From: Clostridiales bacterium
GTDB lineage: Bacteria > Bacillota > Clostridia > Christensenellales > Aristaeellaceae
DNA: 64,000 bases
NCBI GenBank assembly: GCA_015056055.1
Contig: SVHC01000006.1
Location: 1-64,000, forward strand
Reading direction: 5' to 3'
Positions 36,425 to 42,614 of this stretch are shown here, in pieces (position 1 is the stretch's first letter; every line of letters starts with the position of its first letter). Below the pieces are notes generated by a model, which ran no database searches, was not told the DNA's origin, and saw only the letters and a list, made by a program, of their open reading frames with translations. A program made the translations under genes and the position numbers.

Positions 36425-36716
36425 CAAAAAATAACCCTTGACCGTTGTTTTCTTTTTCAACGATCAAGGGTTATTTTTGCGTCTTCTTGTTATCTAACAT
36501 CCATGGTTACCTCTCTTTCTTCATATTGACGCGGCTTTCGTCGATTTGAATCCTTCCGTGCGCTGGATTCTGCTCTTTACTTTCTTCCCAATTTCAGAAG
36601 CTCTATATAAAACGGAAGACTTCTTGCATTTTACTTTGGTTGAAAGCCGTCGCCGCTCATTCGGATTTTTTATCCGAAACCGTCAGGAATCTCTTTTTCG
36701 TTTATTTCCTTTCGGT
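36425..36716 (-). ncRNA. Orphan attenuator-type RNA, copy A
   Basis: This is the predicted leftward transcript of about 290 nt. It starts about 7 nt after the promoter at 36723-36751 and ends in the terminator at 36425-36474. The leader holds a hairpin (TTCGGAT-AAAAA-ATCCGAA) and a long-range 8-bp pairing (CGGCTTTC with GAAAGCCG). Then come AGAGAGG and the 9-codon ORF. The terminator arms contain AACCCTTGA and TCAAGGGTT, and TTTTTTG follows. No gene follows leftward: readthrough would enter the nucleoside phosphorylase-like gene antisense. Two more copies lie at 38979-39198 and 39437-39727. Confidence 0.65.
36471..36500 (-). CDS. Micro-ORF A (MLDNKKTQK) in the attenuator-type RNA
   Basis: Nine codons plus TAA encode MLDNKKTQK. 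The ribosome site AGAGAGG lies about 9 nt upstream. The peptide is matched by the other two copies, which begin MMLDTKK and MMLDTKN. The stop codon lies at the foot of the terminator's 5' arm, so a ribosome finishing translation would cover that arm. A first ATG 4 nt upstream would give only four codons in another frame. Direct function unknown; a leader-peptide role is inferred. Confidence 0.6.
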   Translation of the reverse strand: MLDNKKTQK

Positions 36717-36722
36717 GTCTAT

Positions 36723-36751
36723 AATATATCACATATAACTCCATTTTGCAA
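36723..36751 (-). promoter_or_regulatory. Leftward promoter of module A
   Basis: Minus strand TTGCAA, 17 bp, TATATT. The same position in modules B and C holds TTGCAA/TATAAT and TTGAAA/TATAAT, each with 17 bp between. Confidence 0.7.
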
Positions 36752-36815
36752 TTGGTATTTTTCCCGAATATATAAACCGAATGATATTCATATTCACGAT
36801 TTTTCCTTAACCTCA

Positions 36816-36844
36816 TTGACTTCCTATTCACTTTTTGCTATACT
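36816..36844 (+). promoter_or_regulatory. Rightward promoter of module A
   Basis: TTGACT, 17 bp, TATACT. It fires into a terminator whose stem starts about 10 nt after the -10, not directly into a gene. Confidence 0.7.
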
Positions 36845-36850
36845 GGATAT

Positions 36851-36879
36851 GTTGGGTGCTTAAAAAGGCGCCTTTTTTC
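36851..36879 (+). ncRNA. Ultra-short promoter-terminator RNA, copy A
   Basis: GTTGGG follows the -10 by 6 nt. Stem GGTGC/GCGCC with an 8-nt loop is then followed by TTTTTTC. The predicted transcript is only about 30 nt. The hexamer GTTGGG recurs at the same place in copies B and C, although the hairpins differ. Here the T tract borders the -35 of the sugar isomerase gene's promoter. Confidence 0.5.
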
Positions 36880-36909
36880 TTGCCCGAAAGCCTGCTTTCG
36901 TGTTATAAT
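36880..36909 (+). promoter_or_regulatory. Promoter for the sugar isomerase/SGNH operon
   Basis: TTGCCC, 18 bp, TATAAT. The spacer contains the inverted repeat GAAAGC-CT-GCTTTC, a possible operator. Confidence 0.65.
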
Positions 36910-36947
36910 ACTGTTACACACAAAACACAATACAGGAGGTTTTTTGC

Positions 36948-37865
36948 ATGTTCAAAATTGCCGTACAGACCGGCGGTGCCGAGAATTATATGGGCGTCGA
37001 CTTTGCCTACAAAGTAATCAGCGAAGCCGGATTTGACGCCGTAGATGCCAATATCGACCGTCTTTGGAGCTACGGTGACATTATAAACAAAAAAGCTCCC
37101 GGATTCCTTTCTGCCGCATCCGATTCCGAAGCTATGGAACACTTCAACCCCTGGCGCGACGCTGCAAAAAAATACGGTCTTGAAAACTATCAGGCGCACG
37201 CACCGTTCCCGTCCTATGTGCTCGATAAGGACGGATCGCACAACGCCCTGATACTGAATGTTCTCAAACGCGTTATTATGGGTTGTGACTATATTGGGTG
37301 CCGCAATCTCATCGTCCATCCCTTCTTCCTGCAATACAACGAAAGAATCTCCGCCGAAGATGAGTGGAACACCAATATTGAATACTATTCCAAACTGATT
37401 CCCACCGCAAAGCAGTACGGCGTGACCATCTGCCTTGAAAACATGTTCTCCGGTTTCCGCAACAAAGTTATCGAAGCCTGCTGCTCCAATTTTGAAACTG
37501 CAGCCCGCTATATCGATACCCTCAACGGCATCGCCGGCGAAAAGGTATTCGCATTCTGCCTGGATACCGGCCATGCACTGCTTCTGGGCCGCGATATCAA
37601 GGACGCCATGCTGACCATGGGCGACCGCATCGAAGCCTTCCACGTGCATGACAACGACGGTCTTAATGACCAGCATCTCGCCCCGTACATGGGCGTGCAG
37701 GACTGGAACCGCTTTGTAGACGGTCTTAAGGCCATCAAATTCAATAAAACGCTGAGCTTTGAAACCTTCAACATCTGGAATACCGTGGATAAGGAACTCT
37801 GCCCCTCCATGATGCGCTTCATCGCAGAAACCGGCCGCATGTTTGCCCGCCGCGCAGAAGCATAA
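36948..37865 (+). CDS. Sugar phosphate isomerase/epimerase-type TIM-barrel protein
   Basis: This 305-residue AP-endonuclease-2-like TIM barrel is of the kind found in xylose isomerase-like epimerases. The metal-binding Glu is in TICLENMFSGF, the Asp/His in FCLDTGHALLLG, the next His in AFHVHDNDG and the last Glu in LSFETFN. It probably isomerises a keto-sugar or inositol derivative. The ribosome site is a strong AGGAGG. The SGNH hydrolase gene follows after 17 nt, so they form an operon. Confidence 0.9.
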   Translation: MFKIAVQTGGAENYMGVDFAYKVISEAGFDAVDANIDRLWSYGDIINKKAPGFLSAASDSEAMEHFNPWRDAAKKYGLENYQAHAPFPSYVLDKDGSHNALILNVLKRVIMGCDYIGCRNLIVHPFFLQYNERISAEDEWNTNIEYYSKLIPTAKQYGVTICLENMFSGFRNKVIEACCSNFETAARYIDTLNGIAGEKVFAFCLDTGHALLLGRDIKDAMLTMGDRIEAFHVHDNDGLNDQHLAPYMGVQDWNRFVDGLKAIKFNKTLSFETFNIWNTVDKELCPSMMRFIAETGRMFARRAEA

Positions 37866-37882
37866 TTCCCGGGTATAGCATC

Positions 37883-38896
37883 ATGAAAACCTACTGCATC
37901 ACCGATTCCCCCATTGAAATCTACGGTCTTGACGTGATCGATGCGGAGAATAAAAATTTCTGGCGTCTTGCGGACGAAGAATCCCGCGAAGTCAGCGATT
38001 TTATCCGTGGCAGAAGCAAGACCTCCTTTGGCGGACGCGTTCGTTTCCGCACCAATTCCCGCATGCTTACCGTTAAAATGGAACTGCATGAGCTCTATCC
38101 CGATCCCTGCATTCCCATTTGCGGTTCCGGCGGCGCGGATATTATGCTTGGTACCGGCACGGCGAGCGTTTTCGCAGGCTCGGTAAATCCCGCCCTTTAC
38201 GACAATAAAACCCCTTCCCTTACCATAAAACTTGACGGCTCCATGCAGCAGGTAACCATTAACCTGCCCCGCAACGAGAGGCTTGCCGGTATGTGGATAT
38301 CGATCGATGACGATTCGGAGCTTCTGGCCCCCGAGCCTTATTCCCGCCCGGGCAGGCTCTGCTTCTACGGTTCCTCCATCACAGAAGGCGGCTGCGCATC
38401 CCGTCCCGGTAATGCATATACTGCAGCGGTTTCCCGCTGGCTGGATATGGACTATGTGAACTACGGCTTTTCCGGAAACGCCTTGGGCGAGGATGCCATG
38501 GCGGATATCATCTGCCGCAGACAGTTCGAAGTGTTCATTTACGACTATGACCACAACGCACCCGATGCCGCACATCTGGAAAAGACGCACGAGCGCTTCT
38601 ACAAACGCGTGCGCGCCGCGCATCCGGATATGCCCATCATTATGATGTCCAAGCCCGGATACGATACCGACCCGCCTTTCAACGATGCACGCCGCGAAGT
38701 CATCCGCTGCACATACACAAACGCCGTTGCCGCAGGCGATAAAAACGTCTACTTTCTGGACGGAGAAAAGTTCTACGGCTCCTTCGGACGCGAAATGTGT
38801 ACCGTGGATGGAACGCACCCCAACGACCTTGGCTTCTACCGCATGGCCGAAGCTGTGTACGGAATGATTCTGAAAGCCATGAGAAGGATAAAGTAG
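37883..38896 (+). CDS. Two-domain SGNH/GDSL carbohydrate esterase (CE2-like)
   Basis: This 337-residue protein has an N-terminal jelly-roll-like region (about 1-145). The SGNH hydrolase domain begins LCFYGSSITEGG, with the nucleophile Ser in GSSIT. It includes NYGFSGNALGED (block II/III Gly and Asn) and ends with the catalytic Asp/His pair in VDGTHPNDLGF. The domain order matches CE2-type deacetylases. It probably removes acyl groups from sugars. There is no signal peptide, so it acts on imported oligosaccharides. It forms an operon with the sugar isomerase. Confidence 0.88.
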   Translation: MKTYCITDSPIEIYGLDVIDAENKNFWRLADEESREVSDFIRGRSKTSFGGRVRFRTNSRMLTVKMELHELYPDPCIPICGSGGADIMLGTGTASVFAGSVNPALYDNKTPSLTIKLDGSMQQVTINLPRNERLAGMWISIDDDSELLAPEPYSRPGRLCFYGSSITEGGCASRPGNAYTAAVSRWLDMDYVNYGFSGNALGEDAMADIICRRQFEVFIYDYDHNAPDAAHLEKTHERFYKRVRAAHPDMPIIMMSKPGYDTDPPFNDARREVIRCTYTNAVAAGDKNVYFLDGEKFYGSFGREMCTVDGTHPNDLGFYRMAEAVYGMILKAMRRIK

Positions 38897-38900
38897 TTGA

Positions 38901-38931
38901 ATTGCCGCAGCCTTGTCTGCGGCAATTTTTT
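38901..38931 (+). terminator. Terminator of the isomerase/SGNH operon
   Basis: Perfect 10-bp stem ATTGCCGCAG/CTGCGGCAAT with a 6-nt loop and TTTTT. Confidence 0.9.
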
Positions 38932-38935
38932 CGTC

Positions 38936-38964
38936 CAAAACAAAAACAACCGCCCATTCGGCGG
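38936..38964 (-). terminator. Second terminator of module B
   Basis: On the minus strand CCGCC/GGCGG with a 5-nt loop is followed by TTGTTTTTGTTTT. It lies about 15 nt beyond the first terminator's T run. Module C has the same hairpin at 39408-39421. Confidence 0.65.
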
Positions 38965-38978
38965 CTTTCCATACGTCT

Positions 38979-39198
38979 CCAAAAAACGAAATACCCTTGA
39001 TTGCTTCATTTTGCGATCTTCGTCTTTCTTTACAAACTCCGATCATCCACAATCAAGGGTTATTTCTGTACCTTTTTCGTATCTAACATCATTTTTTGTA
39101 CCTCGCTTTCTTTTGATAGATTCGATTCTGTTTCAGAATCTCATCTTCGAAAACCCGGGGATTTTACCGGTACATCGGACTCACCCTTTCTGTTTTCT
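38979..39198 (-). ncRNA. Orphan attenuator-type RNA, copy B
   Basis: This predicted leftward RNA of about 220 nt comes from the promoter at 39205-39233. Its first 75 nt are almost identical to copy C (includes CAGAAAGGGTGAGTCC and CCCCGGGTTTTCGAAGA). A hairpin GATTCTG-AAA-CAGAATC follows, then GCGAGG and the 10-codon ORF. The terminator has arms GAAATAACCCTTGATTG and CAATCAAGGGTATTTC (one bulge) and GTTTTTTGG. Inside its loop about 50 nt are nearly identical to copy C. Readthrough would run antisense into the SGNH hydrolase gene. Confidence 0.7.
39060..39092 (-). CDS. Micro-ORF B (MMLDTKKVQK)
   Basis: Ten codons plus TAA, with GCGAGG about 8 nt before the first ATG. The peptide shares MLD-KK-QK with copy A. 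Its TAA is inside the terminator's 5' arm, as in the other two copies. Confidence 0.6.
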   Translation of the reverse strand: MMLDTKKVQK

Positions 39199-39204
39199 GG
39201 CTTT

Positions 39205-39233
39205 ATTATAACGCCGCACTCCTCACTTTGCAA
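39205..39233 (-). promoter_or_regulatory. Leftward promoter of module B
   Basis: Minus strand TTGCAA, 17 bp, TATAAT. Confidence 0.8.
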
Positions 39234-39299
39234 GTCGGAATTTTACACAGTCTTTTTATATCAGTTATTGTGCTGCGTGGAGAACTTGTCTTATACCCA

Positions 39300-39328
39300 T
39301 TGACGCCAATTTCGATCTGTGCTATACT
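39300..39328 (+). promoter_or_regulatory. Rightward promoter of module B
   Basis: TTGACG, 17 bp, TATACT. It is about 45 nt identical or nearly so with module C at 39829. Confidence 0.7.
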
Positions 39329-39334
39329 TAAAAT

Positions 39335-39366
39335 GTTGGGCTCAATATGGGCTCAACTTTTTGTTT
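39335..39366 (+). ncRNA. Ultra-short promoter-terminator RNA, copy B
   Basis: GTTGGGCTC-AATAT-GGGCTCAAC forms a 9-bp stem with two G-U pairs and TTTTTGTTT follows. The stem begins 7 nt after the -10, so the transcript would be about 30 nt. Confidence 0.5.
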
Positions 39367-39393
39367 CACACGACCCGAATCTGCTGTTTCTCC

Positions 39394-39421
39394 AAAAAAA
39401 CAACAAACCGCCCATTGGCGG
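39394..39421 (-). terminator. Second terminator of module C
   Basis: CCGCC/GGCGG with a 4-nt loop, then on the minus strand TTTGTTGTTTTTTT. It is homologous to 38936-38964. Confidence 0.65.
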
Positions 39422-39436
39422 CCTTCTCGCATAGCT

Positions 39437-39727
39437 CCAAAAATTGAATAACCCTTGATTGCTTCATTTTGCGATCTTTGTCTTTCTTCACAAACTCCGA
39501 TCATCCGCAATCAAGGGTTATTCATTCGTATTCTTGGTATCTAACATCATTTTTTGTACCTCTCTTTCTTCAGATAGATTCGATTCCGTTTCCTTATTCC
39601 TTTTTTTGCATTGGCTTTTGATTCTTGTACTTAAATCATCTGCCTTTATGGGAATCTCTCTTTAGAATCTCCTCTTCGAAAACCCGGGGCTTTTACCTGT
39701 ACATTGGACTCACCCTTTCTGTTTTCT
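39437..39727 (-). ncRNA. Orphan attenuator-type RNA, copy C
   Basis: This predicted leftward RNA of about 290 nt is homologous to copy B throughout. It differs by an insertion of about 70 nt in the leader hairpin (near 39600-39665). AGAGAGG precedes the 10-codon ORF. The terminator has perfect 17-bp arms (GAATAACCCTTGATTGC and complement, 39507-39523 with 39446-39462) and AATTTTTGG. Copies B and C lie in tandem, about 460 bp apart, and look like a duplication. Confidence 0.7.
39518..39550 (-). CDS. Micro-ORF C (MMLDTKNTNE)
   Basis: Ten codons plus TAA behind AGAGAGG. Its start is identical to copy B for MMLDTK and the C terminus diverges. The stop is again in the terminator's 5' arm. Confidence 0.6.
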   Translation of the reverse strand: MMLDTKNTNE

Positions 39728-39733
39728 GGTTAC

Positions 39734-39762
39734 ATTATAACGCAGTTCCCCCCACTTTTCAA
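39734..39762 (-). promoter_or_regulatory. Leftward promoter of module C
   Basis: Minus strand TTGAAA, 17 bp, TATAAT. Confidence 0.8.
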
Positions 39763-39828
39763 GCCCGCATTTTACACAATCTTTTTATATCAGTCATTGT
39801 GCTGCATGCAGATTTTTCACCATACCCA

Positions 39829-39857
39829 TTGACGCCAATTTTGATTTGTGATAGAAT
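39829..39857 (+). promoter_or_regulatory. Rightward promoter of module C
   Basis: TTGACG, 17 bp, TAGAAT. Confidence 0.65.
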
Positions 39858-39863
39858 AAAAGT

Positions 39864-39895
39864 GTTGGGCCTCACAAAGAGACCCAACATTTTTT
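39864..39895 (+). ncRNA. Ultra-short promoter-terminator RNA, copy C
   Basis: GTTGGGCCTC-ACAAA-GAGACCCAAC forms a 10-bp stem with one mismatch and ATTTTTTATTTG follows. The stem begins 7 nt after the -10. The hairpin abuts the stop codon of the convergent esterase gene and can also terminate it. Confidence 0.5.
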
Positions 39896-40652
39896 ATTTG
39901 TTTTTCAGAATTGCGTCCGTCATAAATTTCTGCATCTCACGCCATACTTCCGGAATAAAGCCGCCGTGACCGATTCCGGGCTGACGATGATACGTCACAT
40001 CATAGCCGTAACCGCGCAGCACATCCACGTAGTGATCGCACTGCTCTTCGGGGAAAAGATCATCCTCCGCATCGCTGGCGATAAAATACGGAACGTGCGG
40101 CATATCCGCCGCAAATTCAATGGGAGAAATCGTCTTCAACGCATCTTCAAGCGGCATATCATATCCGGCAACCGCGCTGATGTAGGTGCGCGGGAAATCC
40201 GGATTGCAGTTGAACCTGTCAAGTACATCCACGCACGGGCATGCAGCTGCCACAGCCACAATATTGTGCCTGGAGTAGCGTGCGCAGTTCAAAGAGCCCA
40301 TTCCGCCCATGCTGCCGCCGCTTACAACAACCGGTGCATCTGCAGGCAGCTCATATTTTTCAATAATGGCATCCACAACGGCATCCGCCATGCGAATCGC
40401 AGCCTTGCTTCCCCAGCTCCACGGACCCGGGAACATGTAGGCAACTACGATGCCGTTTTTCGCAAATGCTCGCGTTTCCGGCGAATCATATGTTCCACGT
40501 TCAACCGAACCGCCAAAGCAGGAACCGCCGCCCAGACCCGGAAATTCAAGCACGATACCGCAGACCTTGCCTTCCAGAAAAGCCTCATTGGTATTTGCAT
40601 AGGAAGTAATCGTCTGTGCATTTATGTATTTGCTGTCGTTATATACGCTCAT
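39894..40652 (-). CDS. Alpha/beta hydrolase, probable esterase
   Basis: This 252-residue cytoplasmic hydrolase has the nucleophile elbow SGGSMGGMGSLNCARY and an oxyanion HG-like region (LEFPGLGGGSCFGG). A likely Asp lies in FIASDAEDDLFPEEQ and the His in PGIGHGGFIPEVW. The resemblance is to sugar-ester or acetyl-xylan-type esterases. It has AAGGAG upstream and its own consensus promoter. Substrate inferred only from the glycan context. Confidence 0.85.
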   Translation of the reverse strand: MSVYNDSKYINAQTITSYANTNEAFLEGKVCGIVLEFPGLGGGSCFGGSVERGTYDSPETRAFAKNGIVVAYMFPGPWSWGSKAAIRMADAVVDAIIEKYELPADAPVVVSGGSMGGMGSLNCARYSRHNIVAVAAACPCVDVLDRFNCNPDFPRTYISAVAGYDMPLEDALKTISPIEFAADMPHVPYFIASDAEDDLFPEEQCDHYVDVLRGYGYDVTYHRQPGIGHGGFIPEVWREMQKFMTDAILKNK

Positions 40653-40687
40653 CCTTAGCTCTCCTTTCGGAAATACAATCTTTATGT

Positions 40688-40716
40688 ATTATACCTTTTG
40701 CAGGTAACCCTGTCAA
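40688..40716 (-). promoter_or_regulatory. Sigma-A promoter for the esterase gene
   Basis: Minus strand TTGACA, 17 bp, TATAAT, perfect consensus. Confidence 0.85.
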
Positions 40717-40768
40717 TCGTCCAGTGAAGCCATCTATAGCCCACATAAGATTGGCATCTGCTGCACAA

Positions 40769-40796
40769 AGTCCCGACCACCGAAATGGCCGGGACT
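40769..40796 (-). terminator. Terminator of the SCIFF operon
   Basis: AGTCCCG-CCA pairs with TGG-CGGGACT around a short loop. TTTGTG follows on the minus strand. It lies 17 nt beyond the scfB stop. Confidence 0.65.
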
Positions 40797-40812
40797 TCTG
40801 TATTATATTGTT

Positions 40813-42201
40813 TTAGTCATCCTGCTCTTCCAGCATGCGGGCAACCGCCACCATGATGGCGCATTCCATACGCTTTTTGAACAGCTCACATCCGTATTTA
40901 TAAACGCCTGTGATCGCGCCGGTTGCATGATATGCATTGGCAGCGCAGCCGCCGGAGCAATACAGTTTTGCCCAGCAGTCATGGCATTCCGGGCGTGCAT
41001 ATACGTTGCATGCCGCAAACTCATTCTGGATTTCGTGGTTGGTAACGCCGGTCCAGATATCGCCGAGCTTGAACTTTTCCTCGCCCACGAACTGGTGGCA
41101 GGGATACAGGTCGCCCCACGGGGTAACAGCCATGTACTCCGTTCCCGAACCGCAGCCGGAAATGCGCTTATAAATGCAGGGACCGCCCGTCAAATCAATC
41201 ATGTAATGATAGAAGGTAAAGGGCTTGCCTTCCTTATCGCGCTTAAGCATAAGCTCCGCCAGCTTTTCATACTGCTCCATGATGATGGGCATATCTTCCT
41301 GCGTCAGCTCGGAAGGATCGCCGGAAGCGCAGACCACGGGTTCCATGCTCAGTTCGCTGAAACCGAGCTCCAGCATCTTCTCAATATCCTTGAGGAAATC
41401 AGGGTTTGCATGCGTGAACGTGCCGCGCATGTAGTAGTTCTTACCCTCGCGGGCTTCTACCATCTTCTGGAACTTGGGAACGATCTTTTCCCAGCTGCCG
41501 TTGCCCGCATAGTCCACGCGGTAACGGTCATGGATTTCCTTGCGGCCATCTAGGCTGAGAACGACATTGCTCATTTCCTTATTGGCAAATTCGATCACGT
41601 CGTCATCGATAAGCATGCCGTTGGTGGTCAGCGTGAAGCGGAAATTCTTGTTGTATTCCTTTTCGATGCTGCGCGCATATGCGACCAGCTGCTTGACCAC
41701 ATCAAAATTCATCAGCGGTTCGCCGCCGAAGAAGTCCACTTCCAGATTGCGGCGCGTGCCGGAATTCTGAATGAGGAAATCCAGCGCCTGCTTGCCGACC
41801 TCAAAGCTCATCACAGCGCGGTCGCCGTGATACTTACCCTGGCTTGCAAAGCAGTATGCGCAGTTCAGGTTGCAGATATGGGCAACATGCATGCACAGCG
41901 CCTTGATTACGCCGGACGTCTTTGCCTTCAGCTGGCCGGCCATGGGCTTAAAGGTATCCGGAGTGAACAGCTTGCCGCTTTCCTTCAGGGCAACGACCTG
42001 CTCATAGCACTCCTCGATATCATCGGATGTAATATCCTCGCGTGCGCCGTACTTTTCCTGCATGGCAGCGATGATGGCATCCTTTTCATTTGCCTCAAAC
42101 ATTGCAATAATGTCGTAAGCAACCTCATCCACGACGTGCACAGAGCCGGAACAAATATCCAGCACGATATTGTGCCCGCCCAGCTGATACTGGTGAATCA
42201 T
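40813..42201 (-). CDS. scfB: SCIFF peptide maturase, radical SAM/SPASM enzyme
   Basis: This 462-residue enzyme installs thioether crosslinks in the SCIFF peptide. It has an N-terminal peptide-recognition-type region (about 1-95) and the radical SAM motif CNLNCAYC (C110, C114, C117). VDFFGGEPLMNFDVV and LTTNGMLIDD follow. The C-terminal SPASM domain has its cysteine series from ISGCGSGTEY through LYPCHQF, PECHDCW and YCSGGCAANA. The peptide gene scfA lies immediately upstream, which makes the assignment firm. The ribosome site is GAGGGAG. Confidence 0.97.
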   Translation of the reverse strand: MIHQYQLGGHNIVLDICSGSVHVVDEVAYDIIAMFEANEKDAIIAAMQEKYGAREDITSDDIEECYEQVVALKESGKLFTPDTFKPMAGQLKAKTSGVIKALCMHVAHICNLNCAYCFASQGKYHGDRAVMSFEVGKQALDFLIQNSGTRRNLEVDFFGGEPLMNFDVVKQLVAYARSIEKEYNKNFRFTLTTNGMLIDDDVIEFANKEMSNVVLSLDGRKEIHDRYRVDYAGNGSWEKIVPKFQKMVEAREGKNYYMRGTFTHANPDFLKDIEKMLELGFSELSMEPVVCASGDPSELTQEDMPIIMEQYEKLAELMLKRDKEGKPFTFYHYMIDLTGGPCIYKRISGCGSGTEYMAVTPWGDLYPCHQFVGEEKFKLGDIWTGVTNHEIQNEFAACNVYARPECHDCWAKLYCSGGCAANAYHATGAITGVYKYGCELFKKRMECAIMVAVARMLEEQDD

Positions 42202-42245
42202 AAATTTCTCCCTCTTCTATAAAAAACGCTTTGGCGAATGATTTC

Positions 42246-42271
42246 ACAAAAAACGCCGCCATGCGGCGGCG
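42246..42271 (-). terminator. Intercistronic attenuating terminator between scfA and scfB
   Basis: Perfect 7-bp GC stem CGCCGCC/GGCGGCG with a 4-nt loop, then TTTTTTGTG on the minus strand. It lies 15 nt after the scfA stop and would make the peptide mRNA more abundant than the maturase mRNA. Confidence 0.8.
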
Positions 42272-42286
42272 CTTTACAGGATTGAT

Positions 42287-42436
42287 TTACTTGCTTTCCT
42301 TCTTCTCGCACTGCTGATTGGCAATACCGCAGCTGGTCTTGCATGCAGACTGGCAGGAAGTCTGGCACTCACCGCAGCCACCGTTCTTAGCGCTTTCGCA
42401 CAGATTGCGAGTGTTGATGGTCTTGATATGCTTCAT
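42287..42436 (-). CDS. scfA: SCIFF ribosomally made precursor peptide
   Basis: This 49-residue peptide has seven cysteines at 13, 21, 24, 28, 32, 36 and 43, of which the last six make the 'six cysteines in forty-five' pattern. The leader MKHIKTINTRNLCESA matches the family and the core contains CGECQTSCQSACKTSC. It is modified by ScfB and is a near-universal Clostridia marker whose final role is unsettled. The start is preceded by GGAGGG, and a consensus promoter lies upstream. Confidence 0.97.
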   Translation of the reverse strand: MKHIKTINTRNLCESAKNGGCGECQTSCQSACKTSCGIANQQCEKKESK

Positions 42437-42470
42437 GGTAATTCCCTCCGCAATAATGTTTGTACAGGAA

Positions 42471-42499
42471 ATTATATCATTTTCCTATGCTAAAGTCAA
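42471..42499 (-). promoter_or_regulatory. Sigma-A promoter for scfA-scfB
   Basis: Minus strand TTGACT, 17 bp, TATAAT. Confidence 0.82.
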
Positions 42500-42554
42500 C
42501 TGCCGCAGAAAAAAACAGGAGTGATATCGCGAAATTATTCTGGTGGACAGCCAC

Positions 42555-42583
42555 TATACATCTGTATTTCAGTTTGATATAAT
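42555..42583 (+). promoter_or_regulatory. Promoter for the SGNH/beta-helix fusion gene
   Basis: TATACA, 17 bp, TATAAT. The -10 is perfect, the -35 weak. Confidence 0.55.
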
Positions 42584-42614
42584 AAAACCATCCACAATCT
42601 GCAAGGAGGCTATT

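Noticed and set aside
36546-36863. Rightward frame inside module A
   Set aside because: It runs through both promoters and the leader of the leftward RNA, has no RBS and no likeness to a protein family.
37508-39510. Leftward reading frames in modules B and C that both start MxMIGVC and continue RSQNEAIKG
   Set aside because: They begin inside the terminator loops, lack ribosome sites, and the differences between copies change amino acids. The likeness follows from conserved RNA, not protein. The loop conservation is noted under the modules.
36425-39762. Known riboswitch in the module leaders
   Set aside because: I compared by eye with purine, SAM, TPP, guanidine, fluoride, THF, ZTP, lysine and T-box consensus sequences and saw no match. 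A covariance search would be decisive.
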